Assembly (NCBI RefSeq): GCF_000284035.1
Contig: NC_016887.1
Span: forward strand, 4,650,001 to 4,714,000
Length of the DNA: 64,000 bases
Reading direction: 5' to 3'
Origin: Nocardia cyriacigeorgica GUH-2
GTDB taxonomy: Bacteria > Actinomycetota > Actinomycetes > Mycobacteriales > Mycobacteriaceae
Both the position numbers and the translations under genes were made by a program. This document shows positions 52,164 through 61,216 of this stretch, piece after piece (the stretch's first letter is position 1; the number at the start of each line of letters is the position of its first letter). A model generated the notes under the pieces. That model saw only the letters and a list, made by a program, of their open reading frames with translations, made no database searches and was not told where the DNA came from.

Positions 52164-53924
52164 GTGACGGCCGCCGATGCGATCGTGCTCGCCGGGGGCC
52201 GGGCGAGCCGGATGGGTGGTGTCGACAAGCCGGCGATCGTCATCGGGGGGCGGTCGATGCTCAATGTCGCGCTCAACGCGGTCGCCGGATGCGTGCAGAC
52301 GGTGGTCGTCGGCCCGCATCGGCCGGAATTGGATCCGGCCGTCCACCAGGTGCGTGAGGTCCCGCCGGGCGCGGGGCCGGTCGCCGCGATCGGTGCCGGA
52401 CTGCGCGCGCTCGGTGCCGAGGTCGCACCGCGCGTGGTGGTGCTGGCCGCGGATCTGCCGTTTCTGACCGAGTGGGCGGTGGCCGATCTGCTGCGCCGCA
52501 GCGACCAGTCCGGGGCCGATGCGGTCTTCGCGGCCGACGAGTCCGGTCGCCCGCAGTACCTGATCGGGGTGTGGCGCCGCGATGCGCTGACCGCCCGGCT
52601 GAGTCGGCTCGACTCGCTGGTCAATCAGCCGATGAAGGCGCTGGTTCCCGACGACACGGTGATGGTGCGGTTGAACGGCATCACCGACTGCGACACCGAT
52701 GAGGAGGTGCGCGCGGCCCGGGCCGTGGCCGACCAGGGACGGGACCCGGGCCATCAGCCGCCGCCCTCGACGCTGGAGCAAGCACGGGAAACCTTGCGCA
52801 ACAACCTGTCTCGGCTCACCCCATACCACACCGAACTGTTCGAGGTCGCCGGTGCGGCGCTGGCGGCGCCGATCCGGGCGGCCGGGCCGCTGCCGCGTTT
52901 CGACGTCTCGGCCATGGACGGGTACGCCGTCGCCGGTGACGGCCCGTGGCGGCTGCGCGCGGATGTCGGCTTCGCGGGCGGGCAGCGCCCGGTCGGCCTG
53001 CTGCCCGGCGAGGCAGTACGCATCGCGACCGGCGCCCACGTACCCGACGGCACCACCGCCGTGCTGCGCGACGAGTTCGCCGACCTCGGCGACGACCACT
53101 ACCTGCGCCGACGCCCCGACACCCCCGTCCGTGGGGATATCCGCCGCCGCGGCGAAGACCTGGAGCGCGGCGCCCTGGTCGCCGAGGCAGGCACCCCGGT
53201 CACTCCCGCGCTGATCTCCACAGCCGCCGCCGTGGAGGTCCCCGAAGCCGCCGTGCGCGGTCCGGTGCGGGCGCGAATCATCATGACCGGCGACGAAATT
53301 CGCGCATCAGGCCCGTTGCACGGCGGGCAGACCCGCGATTCCATCGGCCCGATCCTGCCGGATCTGCTGGCCCGTCACGGCATTCGCACCGTCGACCGGG
53401 TCCATCTGCGCGACACCCCGCACGGTTTCGACGAGGTCCTCACCGGCACCGACGGTTTCGATCTGCTCGTGGTGGTCGGGGCGACCGGCTCCGGTGCCGC
53501 CGATCAGCTGCGCGCCGCGCTGAACCGCGCCGACGCTCGAATCCTGGTGCATCGGCTACGACTGCGACCCGGCGGTTCCACCGTGGTCGCCGAATTGAGG
53601 ACGGGCACAACAGTTCTCGGGCTCCCCGGCAACCCGTTCGCCGCCGTGGCCGTGCTCACCACACTCGCCCCGCCGCTGATGCAGGGCCGCACCGGCGCGC
53701 ATCCGGCGCGCCCCCTGCTGGGTCCGCTGCGCAATGCGAGCGAGATCGCCGGCCCGGTCCCCCGCATCGTGCCCGCCGTCGCCGACCCCGAGGGCGGCTG
53801 GCGCGGCGAGCCCGCGGTCCGCACGGCTCATCTGGGTGGGCTGCTCGGACACGACGGGATGGTCGTCGTCCCCGCCGACGCCCGCGACGGCGCACTGGTG
53901 GAATTCCTGCCGCTACCAGGCTGA
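52164..53924 (+). CDS. MobA-MoeA fusion, molybdenum cofactor biosynthesis
   Basis: 586 residues from the GTG at 52164. Residues about 1-190 are MobA (molybdopterin guanylyltransferase): LAGGRASRMGGVDKPAI and LAADLPFLT. About 205-586 are MoeA (molybdenum insertase): SAMDGYAVAGDG, ATGAHVPDGTTAV, MTGDEIRASG and a C-terminal LGLPGNPFAAVAVL. The normal MoeA/MogA nucleotide-region motif (TGG-S-GD-D) is not recognisable; the position reads VVGATGSGAADQLR. The gene lies 834 bases upstream of narG, with only one small gene in between; NarG needs the bis-MGD cofactor MobA makes. No other moa genes are in the window. Confidence 0.85.
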   Translation: MTAADAIVLAGGRASRMGGVDKPAIVIGGRSMLNVALNAVAGCVQTVVVGPHRPELDPAVHQVREVPPGAGPVAAIGAGLRALGAEVAPRVVVLAADLPFLTEWAVADLLRRSDQSGADAVFAADESGRPQYLIGVWRRDALTARLSRLDSLVNQPMKALVPDDTVMVRLNGITDCDTDEEVRAARAVADQGRDPGHQPPPSTLEQARETLRNNLSRLTPYHTELFEVAGAALAAPIRAAGPLPRFDVSAMDGYAVAGDGPWRLRADVGFAGGQRPVGLLPGEAVRIATGAHVPDGTTAVLRDEFADLGDDHYLRRRPDTPVRGDIRRRGEDLERGALVAEAGTPVTPALISTAAAVEVPEAAVRGPVRARIIMTGDEIRASGPLHGGQTRDSIGPILPDLLARHGIRTVDRVHLRDTPHGFDEVLTGTDGFDLLVVVGATGSGAADQLRAALNRADARILVHRLRLRPGGSTVVAELRTGTTVLGLPGNPFAAVAVLTTLAPPLMQGRTGAHPARPLLGPLRNASEIAGPVPRIVPAVADPEGGWRGEPAVRTAHLGGLLGHDGMVVVPADARDGALVEFLPLPG

Positions 53925-53961
53925 ACCCCGACTCTCGAACCGCGGCGGCGCGAGGAGTCGA

Positions 53962-54396
53962 TCAGCCCAGATCGCGCACGATGGTGTCGATCCGGTTGAC
54001 CCGGGTCTGCTCGCGTTTGGCCTCGGTGACCCGGCGCACCGCGTCGCGCCGCCTGGAATAGGACAGCTCGTCGAACCGTGACCGCAGTCCGGCCGCGTCG
54101 AGGGCGGCAGCAAGAACCTCGGGGACGTCGACGGTTCGTTCGGCGGTGTCCCGTTCGACGGTGACCGTCACCAGGTCGCCGGGTTCCTTACCCAGTTCGC
54201 TGCGGATCGCCTTCAACATGCCCAGGCAAGGGCCCGCGCCCATCGAGACGATCGACCCGGTGTAGTCGATGTGGTCGAAGCGGGCGCGCACCGGTATGCG
54301 TCCGCCGCCACCGAGCGCGTCGACCACATCGGCAGGCACGGCGACATATGCACCGCCACCGACCGCGGACTCGATTCGTGCCTCGAACTCGACCAT
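53962..54396 (-). CDS. DUF1905/YdeI-type protein
   Basis: 144 residues from the ATG at 54396. N-terminal beta-rich DUF1905 domain (VAVPADVVDALGGGGRIPVRARFDH, GAGPCLGMLKAIRSELGKEPGDLVTVTVERD), then a YdeI/OmpD-associated C-terminal helix region (RFDELSYSRRRDAVRRVTEAKREQTR). Function is unknown. It converges on the MobA-MoeA gene and is divergent from narG. Confidence 0.8.
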   Translation of the reverse strand: MVEFEARIESAVGGGAYVAVPADVVDALGGGGRIPVRARFDHIDYTGSIVSMGAGPCLGMLKAIRSELGKEPGDLVTVTVERDTAERTVDVPEVLAAALDAAGLRSRFDELSYSRRRDAVRRVTEAKREQTRVNRIDTIVRDLG

Positions 54397-54757
54397 GGCC
54401 GCAGAATAACGCCATCGTGTCCGATATCCGGCAAATACTGCGCGAATAGGAGTGGCGCCCGCCACTTTCGCTGTGTTAACAAATGTAAAGCGACCGAGAA
54501 GCGGTGGTTTCCAAAGCTTCACCGATGCGCCGGAAACCGCCCCTCGCGGCCCTGGGCAACCCGCTCTGCGACGGCGTTTCCCCAGGTCGCGCCCGCTATC
54601 GCGGCGGTTGGCGTACCCCGCGGAATGACGACCGGGTTGCGCCGGCCTCACAGCTCACAATGGCGCTCTGCGCGCTGTGAGAGATTCGTTTGGACGCCGC
54701 TCGCCGCCTCCTTACAGTCGCTACATCAGCCCGATTTCACCGCTCGAAGGGGGCGTC
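54397..54757. other. narG upstream regulatory region
   Basis: 361 bases between the divergent DUF1905 and narG starts. AT-rich patch GTGTTAACAAATGTAAAG at 54473-54490, and an inverted repeat CTCACAGC (54647-54654) / GCTGTGAG (54674-54681) separated by 19 bases, about 75 bases before narG. These are candidate regulator sites (NarL-, GlnR- or Crp-type); none fits a consensus fully. Confidence 0.4.
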
Positions 54758-57700
54758 GTGGTTAATTCACGCACTCAGGGTTCCGCGCCCTCCGATTCGG
54801 CTCACCGGCCCGACGCCGGCGACGCGCTCCTGCGGCTGGGCAAATACTTCAACAAGGGCGAAGTATCGGCCGACCATCGCACGCTGCACAAGACCGGCGG
54901 CCGCAGCGCCGACGAGTTCTATCGCGACCGCTGGTCCCACGACAAGGTGGTGCGTTCGACGCACGGCGTCAACTGCACCGGTTCGTGTTCCTGGAAGATC
55001 TACGTCAAAGACGGTGTGATCACCTGGGAGTCGCAGCAGACCGACTACCCCTCGGTCGGTTCGGACAAGCCCGAGTACGAGCCGCGCGGCTGCCCGCGTG
55101 GTGCGTCGTTCTCCTGGTACACCTACTCCCCCGCCCGGGTCCGTTACCCGTACGTGCGTGGCACCTTGCTGGAGCTGTACCGCGAGGCCAAGTCGCGCCT
55201 GAAGGATCCGGTGCTGGCCTGGGGCGAGATCGTCGAAGACCCGGAAAAGTCCGCGGCGTACAAGGCCGCTCGCGGTAAGGGTGGCTTCGTGCGCGCGGAA
55301 TGGTGGGAAGCCGCCGAGATCGCTGCCGCCGCACACGTGTACACGATCAAGCAGTATGGGCCGGACCGCGTGGCCGGCTTCTCGCCCATCCCGGCCATGT
55401 CGATGGTCAGCCATGCGGTGGGCGCTCGGTTCATCTCGCTGCTCGGCGGCTCCATGCTGTCGTTCTACGACTGGTACGCCGACCTGCCGGTGGCCTCACC
55501 GCAGGTGTTCGGCGACCAGACCGACGTCCCGGAATCGGCCGACTGGTTCGACGCCGGCTACCTCATCATGTGGGGCTCCAACGTCCCGGTGACCCGGACC
55601 CCGGACGCGCACTACATGACCGAGGCCCGCTACCGCGGCCAGAAGGTCGTGGTGGTCTCCCCCGACTACGCCGACAACACCAAGTTCGCCGACGAATGGG
55701 TGCCCGCCCGCCCGGGCACCGACGCGGCACTGGCCATGGCCATGGGGCATGTGGTGCTCAAGGAGTTCTTCGTCGAGAAGTCCACCCCGCGCTTCCTCGA
55801 CTACATCAAGCGCTACACCGACCTGCCCTACCTGATCACCCTCGACGAACGCGACGGCGTGTTCGTTCCCGGCAAGTTCCTCACCTCCGCCGATCTCGGC
55901 AGCGACGCCGAGGCCGCCGAGTTCCGCACCGTGCTGCTGGACGCCGACGGTAATCCGGTGGTGCCCAACGGTTCTCTCGGCGACCGCTTCGGCGAAGACG
56001 GCACCGGCCGCTGGAACCTCGACCTCGGGGACGTCGATCCCCTGCTGACCCTGCACGGCCGCACCGACGACGCTGCGGCCGTGCAGTTCCCTCGCTTCGA
56101 CACCGATACCCCCGACGTGCTGACCCGCGGCGTGCCGACGATGTTCCTCGCGGGCAAGCGCGTCACCACCGTCTTCGACCTGCTGCTGGCCCAGTACGGC
56201 GTGGCCCGCAGCGGTCTGCCGGGCAGCTGGCCCACCGGCTTCGACGACCCCTCCGAGCCCTACACCCCGGCCTGGCAGGAGTCGATCACCGGCGTGCCCG
56301 CCAAGCAGGCCGCCCGCATCGCCCGCGAATTCGCCGATAACGCCGACCGTTCCGGCGGCCGTTCGATGATCCTGATGGGCGCCGGGACCAACCACTGGTT
56401 CCACTCCGATCAGATCTACCGTGCGTTCTTCACCCTGACGCTGCTCACCGGCTGCCAGGGCGTCAACGGCGGCGGCTGGGCGCATTACGTCGGCCAGGAG
56501 AAGTGCCGCCCGGTGACCGGCTGGTCGACGCTGGCCTTCGCGACCGATTGGCAGCGCCCGCCGCGGCAGATGCAGGGCACCGTGTTCTGGTACCTGACCA
56601 ACGATCAGTGGCGCTACGACCCGTTCACCTCCGACACCTTCGCCTCCCCGCTGGGCGAGGGCCGGTTCGCGGGCCGCACGGCCGCCGACAATATCGCCCT
56701 GGCCAGCCGTCTCGGCTGGATGCCGACCTACCCGACCTTCGACCGCAACCCGCTGGATCTGGCCGATGAGGCCGAGCAGGCGGGCAAGTCGCCGGCCGAA
56801 CACGTGGTGGACGGCCTGAAATCCGGTGAGCTGAACTTCGCCTGCGAAGACCCCGACGCACCGGAGAACTTCCCGCGCGTGCTCACCGTGTGGCGGGCCA
56901 ACCTGCTCGGCTCCTCCGGTAAGGGCAACGAGTACTTCCAGAAGCATCTGCTCGGCTGCGGGTCCAACCTGCAAACCACCGACGCCACCGGCGTGCGCCC
57001 GCAGGAACTGAACTGGCGCGAGGAAGCGCCCACCGGCAAGCTGGATCTGCTGCTGTCGCTGGACTTCCGGATGACCAGCACCACCCTGTTCTCCGATATC
57101 GTGCTGCCCGCCGCCACCTGGTATGAGAAGCACGACCTGTCCAGCACGGATATGCACCCGTTCGTGCACGCCTTCTCCCCCGCGATTTCCCCGCCGTGGG
57201 AAGCCAAGACCGACTTCGACGCCTTCCACCGGATCGCGCGCGGTTTCTCCTGGATGGCGGAAAAGCATCTGGGCGTGCGCAAGGACATCGTCGCGGTGCC
57301 GTTGCAGCACGATTCGCCCGATGCCATGGCCCAGGCGGGCGGGCGTGTACTGGACTGGAAAGCCGGTGAGTGCGAACCGATTCCGGGTAAGACCATGCCG
57401 AAGCTGGTCGTCGTCGAACGCGATTACAGCAAGATCGCGGAGAAGATGGCCGCGCTCGGGCCGCTGGTCGAAACGCTGGGCCTGACCACCAAGGGCGTCA
57501 CCACGCTGCCGGATCAGGAGGTCGAATACCTGGCGGGCATGAACGGCACGGTGGTGTCCGGGGTGGCGCAGGGACGTCCGTCGCTGGCCAAGGACACCCA
57601 CGCCGCCGAGGCGATCCTGGCACTGTCGGGCACCACCAACGGCAGGCTCGCGGTGGAGGGCTTCGAGGCGCTGGAACGGCGCACCGGCACCGAGATGGCA

Positions 57701-58492
57701 GACTTGGCCGCCGAACACGAGGGCAAGCGGATCACCTTCGCCGACACCCAGGCCCGCCCGGTGCCCGTCATCACCTCACCGGAATGGTCCGGCAGTGAGA
57801 CCGGTGGCCGCCGCTACTCCCCGTTCACCATCAATACCGAACGGCTCAAGCCCTGGCACACCCTCACCGGACGCCAGCACTTCTACCTCGACCACGACTG
57901 GATGATCGAACTCGGCGAACAGTTGCCGATCTTCCGGCCGCCGCTGGACATGACGGCGCTGTTCCGGGAGCCGAGCGTCGGCGAGGTCGGCGAACGCGGG
58001 GTGACGGTGCGCTATCTGACCCCGCATTCGAAGTGGTCGATCCACTCCGCCTACCAGGACAACCTGCACATGCTGACGCTCTCGCGCGGCGGGCAGACGA
58101 TCTGGATGTCGGACAAGGACGCCGCCAAGATCGGGGTGGCCGACAACGATTGGATCGAGGCGATCAACCGCAACGGTGTGGTCGTCGCCCGCGCCATCGT
58201 CAGCCACCGGATGCCCGAGGGCACCGTGTTCATGTACCACGCCCAGGACCGCGCGGTGGACGTGCCGCGCATCGAAGGCCCCGACGACAGCGCGGCCTCC
58301 GGTAAGCCGTTCAACGGCAAGGGCAAGCGCGGCGGTATCCACAATGCGCTCACCCGGATCATGATCAAGCCCTCCCACCTCATCGGCGGCTACGCCCAGC
58401 AGTCGTTCGCCCTGAACTACCACGGGCCGACCGGAAACCAGCGCGACGAAGTCACCACCATTCGTCGGCGCAGCCAGGAAGTGGAGTACTAA
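54758..58492 (+). CDS. narG: Respiratory nitrate reductase alpha subunit NarG
   Basis: 1,244 residues from the GTG at 54758 (GAAGGGGG just upstream); a longer frame from 54677 is less likely. Ligands of the FS0 cluster are His69, Cys73, Cys77 (HGVNCTGSC) and Cys112 (RGCPRGASFSW). The Mo-coordinating Asp lies in the conserved LSFYDWYADLP (about residue 240). Nitrate-reductase type II features continue through MGAGTNHWFHSDQIYRAFF and VNGGGWAHYVGQEKCRP. It has no Tat signal, matching cytosolic NarG. Reduces nitrate to nitrite with bis-MGD, receiving electrons from NarH. Confidence 0.97.
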   Translation: MVNSRTQGSAPSDSAHRPDAGDALLRLGKYFNKGEVSADHRTLHKTGGRSADEFYRDRWSHDKVVRSTHGVNCTGSCSWKIYVKDGVITWESQQTDYPSVGSDKPEYEPRGCPRGASFSWYTYSPARVRYPYVRGTLLELYREAKSRLKDPVLAWGEIVEDPEKSAAYKAARGKGGFVRAEWWEAAEIAAAAHVYTIKQYGPDRVAGFSPIPAMSMVSHAVGARFISLLGGSMLSFYDWYADLPVASPQVFGDQTDVPESADWFDAGYLIMWGSNVPVTRTPDAHYMTEARYRGQKVVVVSPDYADNTKFADEWVPARPGTDAALAMAMGHVVLKEFFVEKSTPRFLDYIKRYTDLPYLITLDERDGVFVPGKFLTSADLGSDAEAAEFRTVLLDADGNPVVPNGSLGDRFGEDGTGRWNLDLGDVDPLLTLHGRTDDAAAVQFPRFDTDTPDVLTRGVPTMFLAGKRVTTVFDLLLAQYGVARSGLPGSWPTGFDDPSEPYTPAWQESITGVPAKQAARIAREFADNADRSGGRSMILMGAGTNHWFHSDQIYRAFFTLTLLTGCQGVNGGGWAHYVGQEKCRPVTGWSTLAFATDWQRPPRQMQGTVFWYLTNDQWRYDPFTSDTFASPLGEGRFAGRTAADNIALASRLGWMPTYPTFDRNPLDLADEAEQAGKSPAEHVVDGLKSGELNFACEDPDAPENFPRVLTVWRANLLGSSGKGNEYFQKHLLGCGSNLQTTDATGVRPQELNWREEAPTGKLDLLLSLDFRMTSTTLFSDIVLPAATWYEKHDLSSTDMHPFVHAFSPAISPPWEAKTDFDAFHRIARGFSWMAEKHLGVRKDIVAVPLQHDSPDAMAQAGGRVLDWKAGECEPIPGKTMPKLVVVERDYSKIAEKMAALGPLVETLGLTTKGVTTLPDQEVEYLAGMNGTVVSGVAQGRPSLAKDTHAAEAILALSGTTNGRLAVEGFEALERRTGTEMADLAAEHEGKRITFADTQARPVPVITSPEWSGSETGGRRYSPFTINTERLKPWHTLTGRQHFYLDHDWMIELGEQLPIFRPPLDMTALFREPSVGEVGERGVTVRYLTPHSKWSIHSAYQDNLHMLTLSRGGQTIWMSDKDAAKIGVADNDWIEAINRNGVVVARAIVSHRMPEGTVFMYHAQDRAVDVPRIEGPDDSAASGKPFNGKGKRGGIHNALTRIMIKPSHLIGGYAQQSFALNYHGPTGNQRDEVTTIRRRSQEVEY

Positions 58493-58494
58493 CT

Positions 58495-60315
58495 ATGCGC
58501 GTCATGGCACAGCTGGCGATGGTCATGAACCTCGACAAATGCATCGGCTGCCACACCTGTTCGGTCACCTGCAAGCAGGCCTGGACCAACCGCGGCGGCA
58601 CCGAGTACGTCTGGTTCAACAATGTGGAGACCCGGCCCGGTCAGGGCTACCCGCGCCAATATCAGGACCAGGAGAAGTGGAAGGGCGGCTGGGCGCTGAA
58701 CAAGCGCGGCAAGCTGACTCTGAAGTCCGGTTCGCGAATGAAGCGGCTGCTCAACATCTTCGCCAACCCGGACCTGCCCACGGTCGAGGATTACTACGAA
58801 CCGTGGAGCTATGACTACGACAACCTGCTGTCCTCACCGCCCACCGACACCACCCCGGTGGCCCGGCCGAAATCGCTGATCACCGGCGAGGACACCAAGG
58901 TCACCTGGGGCGCCAACTGGGACGACGACCTGGGCAGTGGGCCCGAGCAGGTCGGTAAGGACCCGCTGCTCGGCAAGCTCGAAGACAAGGTGAAACTGGA
59001 GTTCGAAGAGACCTTCATGTTCTACCTGCCGCGCATCTGCGAGCACTGCCTCAACCCTTCGTGTGCCGCGTCGTGCCCGTCGGGTGCGATCTACAAGCGC
59101 GCCGAGGACGGCATCGTGCTCGTCGACCAGGACAAATGCCGCGGTTGGCGGCAGTGCATCACCGGCTGCCCGTACAAGAAGATCTACTTCAACCACAAGA
59201 CCGGCAAAGCCGAGAAATGCACGTTCTGCTATCCACGCGTGGAGGTCGGCATCCCGACCGTGTGCTCGGAGACCTGCGTCGGCCGGCTGCGCTACATCGG
59301 CGTGATGCTCTACGACGCCGACGCCGTGCTCGAGGCCGCCTCGGTCACCGACACCAAGGACCTCTACCCGTCGCAGCTGGGTGTGTTCCTCAACCCGCAC
59401 GACCCGCGGGTGATCGCCGAGGCGGAACGCGCCGGCATCTCACCGGATTGGATTCAGGCCGCGCAGGATTCGCCGGTCTACAAGCTGATCGTCGACTACC
59501 AGATCGCGCTGCCACTGCATCCGGAATACCGGACCATGCCGATGGTCTGGTACGTGCCGCCGCTGTCGCCGGTGGTCGACGTGCTGTCGGAGACCGGCCA
59601 CGACGCCGAGGACGTGGGCAACCTGTTCGGCGCCATCGACGCCCTGCGCATCCCGGTGGAGTACCTGGCCGAACTGTTCACCGCGGGCGAGATCGGCCCG
59701 GTGCGGGCGTCGTTGCAGCGGTTGGCGGCCATGCGCTCGTTCATGCGGTCGGTGAACCTCGGGATGGAGCCGGATCCGTCGATCGCGCCGTCGGTGCGGT
59801 TGGAGCCGGAAGAGATCGAGGCGATGTACCGGCTGCTGGCCATCGCCAAATACGAGCACCGCTACGTCATCCCGCAGGGCGCGACCTCCAAGGCGCACGA
59901 ACTGGATTCGCTGGCCACCGGCTGCTCGCTCGACACCGACGGCGGACCCGGCATGACGGCGTTCGACCAGATGGTGGAGAAGTTCAGCCTCACCGACACC
60001 AATGCGGCTGCGCCCGAGGAGAAGTCGGGGCGGATCAATCTGTTGAACTGGGATGGGAAGAGCACTTCGGGGCTGCTGCCCAGCGCGAACGGGAACGGGG
60101 CTGCGGGGAACGGTTCGGCCGGCGACGGCTCGGCCGGCGACGGCTCGGCCGGAAACAGCTCGACCGGAAACAGCTCGACCCGCAACGGCTCGGCCGGAAA
60201 CGGGCACGCGGTGAATGGGGCGGCGGGGAACGGGGCCAACGGCAGTGGCGTCGACGGCGCCGCAGGCGATGAGCTCGCCGACACCGCGGGCAGCGCGACG
60301 GGCGGACGGCAATGA
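58495..60315 (+). CDS. narH: Nitrate reductase beta subunit NarH, with repetitive C-terminal tail
   Basis: 606 residues. Four iron-sulphur clusters are visible: KCIGCHTCSVTCK, ICEHCLNPSCAASCPSG, KCRGWRQCITGCPYKK (Trp in place of one Cys, the 3Fe-4S site) and KCTFCYPRVEVGIPTVCSETC. It passes electrons from NarI haem to NarG. The conserved part ends near residue 520. About 75 extra residues follow, a Gly/Asn/Ser/Ala tail encoded by 15-nt repeats, absent from the NarH proteins I know. The start is 3 bases after the narG stop. Confidence 0.95.
   Translation: MRVMAQLAMVMNLDKCIGCHTCSVTCKQAWTNRGGTEYVWFNNVETRPGQGYPRQYQDQEKWKGGWALNKRGKLTLKSGSRMKRLLNIFANPDLPTVEDYYEPWSYDYDNLLSSPPTDTTPVARPKSLITGEDTKVTWGANWDDDLGSGPEQVGKDPLLGKLEDKVKLEFEETFMFYLPRICEHCLNPSCAASCPSGAIYKRAEDGIVLVDQDKCRGWRQCITGCPYKKIYFNHKTGKAEKCTFCYPRVEVGIPTVCSETCVGRLRYIGVMLYDADAVLEAASVTDTKDLYPSQLGVFLNPHDPRVIAEAERAGISPDWIQAAQDSPVYKLIVDYQIALPLHPEYRTMPMVWYVPPLSPVVDVLSETGHDAEDVGNLFGAIDALRIPVEYLAELFTAGEIGPVRASLQRLAAMRSFMRSVNLGMEPDPSIAPSVRLEPEEIEAMYRLLAIAKYEHRYVIPQGATSKAHELDSLATGCSLDTDGGPGMTAFDQMVEKFSLTDTNAAAPEEKSGRINLLNWDGKSTSGLLPSANGNGAAGNGSAGDGSAGDGSAGNSSTGNSSTRNGSAGNGHAVNGAAGNGANGSGVDGAAGDELADTAGSATGGRQ
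60106..60210 (+). repeat. Seven tandem 15-nt repeats in the narH 3' end
   Basis: Units of the form GGMRACRGYTCGRCC encode GNGSA, GDGSA, GDGSA, GNSST, GNSST, RNGSA, GNGHA. Adjacent identical units (60121-60150 and 60151-60180) suggest recent slippage. The array keeps the frame. Confidence 0.8.
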
Positions 60316-60548
60316 TCCGCCGAGAGCCGCTGTGCCGCGCCGCGACCAGCGCTTCCACCACGATGCGCAGCTGGGCACCGGGCCGGGTGCACTACCTCGC
60401 CGGTGCACAGGCGTCGCGGCCGATGTGGCTCGCGTGGTCGTCGACCGGCGGCGCCCACGCGGTGGTTCCCGCGACCTCCAGCCGTCACCCGCAGCCGCGT
60501 CCGGCGGCACGGCCGCCGATGACCGGAGGTCCGAAATGGCGCTGCTGA
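60312..60548 (+). CDS. Possible 78-residue ORF between narH and narJ
   Basis: The ATG overlaps the narH TGA (ATGA) and its TGA lies 13 bases inside narJ. Third positions are GC-rich as in real genes here. The product (MIRREPLCRAATS..., RSWAPGRVHYLAGAQASRPMW) is basic, Pro/Arg-rich at the end, and matches no family. Narrow nar operons normally have narH and narJ nearly touching, so the 220-base gap itself is odd. It may be coding or only a coupling frame. Confidence 0.28.
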   Translation: MIRREPLCRAATSASTTMRSWAPGRVHYLAGAQASRPMWLAWSSTGGAHAVVPATSSRHPQPRPAARPPMTGGPKWRC

Positions 60549-61216
60549 AGATCCGGCGTCGTCCGGAACCCGTTGTCGCCCTGAGTGATCGCGACCGTCG
60601 CCTGGTGTGGCGCACCGCCGCACTGCTGCTCGACTACCCGAGCGCGGACACATTGAAGGTGCTCGACCAGCTGGCCGACGCGGTGGCGCAGCTGCCCGAA
60701 CCGGTGCGCTCGCAGCTCGAGGCCGTGGTGCTGCATCTGCGGACGACGCCGGCGCTGGAACTGGCCGCGCAGTACGTGGAAACCTTCGACATGCGCAGGC
60801 GCGCCAGCCTGCACCTGACCTTCTACGCCTACGGCGATACCCGCAAACGCGGGATGGCGCTGTTGCGGTTCAAGCACGCCTACCGGCACGCCGGGGTCGA
60901 ACTCGGCGACGAGGAACTGCCCGACCACCTGCCGGTGCTGCTGGAGTTCGCGGCCACGGTCGACCCGATCGGCGGTGAGCGCCTGCTCGGTGAGCACGTG
61001 CCGGTACTGGAGCTGCTGCGGTTGTCGTTGTCGGACAGCGGTTCGGCGTATGCGGGAGTGCTCGCGGCCGTCGTCGCCACCCTGCCGCCGCTGACCACGG
61101 CCGACCGGCGCAAGATCGCCGAACTCGCCGCCCAGGGACCGCCGGAGGAAGAGGTCGGGCTCGACCCCTTCGCCATGGATCCCACGATGTTCGAACAAGC
61201 CGAAGGCCGTCGATGA
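60536..61216 (+). CDS. narJ: Nitrate reductase assembly chaperone NarJ
   Basis: 226 residues from the ATG at 60536, with GGAGGT 5 bases upstream. The TorD-type helical chaperone shows DRRLVWRTAALLLDYPS, LAAQYVETFDMRRRASLHLTFYAYGDTRKRGMALL and DELPDHLPVLLEF. It keeps apo-NarGH ready for cofactor insertion and membrane docking. The stop overlaps the narI start (ATGA). Confidence 0.95.
   Translation: MALLKIRRRPEPVVALSDRDRRLVWRTAALLLDYPSADTLKVLDQLADAVAQLPEPVRSQLEAVVLHLRTTPALELAAQYVETFDMRRRASLHLTFYAYGDTRKRGMALLRFKHAYRHAGVELGDEELPDHLPVLLEFAATVDPIGGERLLGEHVPVLELLRLSLSDSGSAYAGVLAAVVATLPPLTTADRRKIAELAAQGPPEEEVGLDPFAMDPTMFEQAEGRR

Noticed and set aside
60106..60210. CRISPR-like reading of the 15-nt repeats
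   Set aside because: Units are too short, have no spacers and keep the narH frame.
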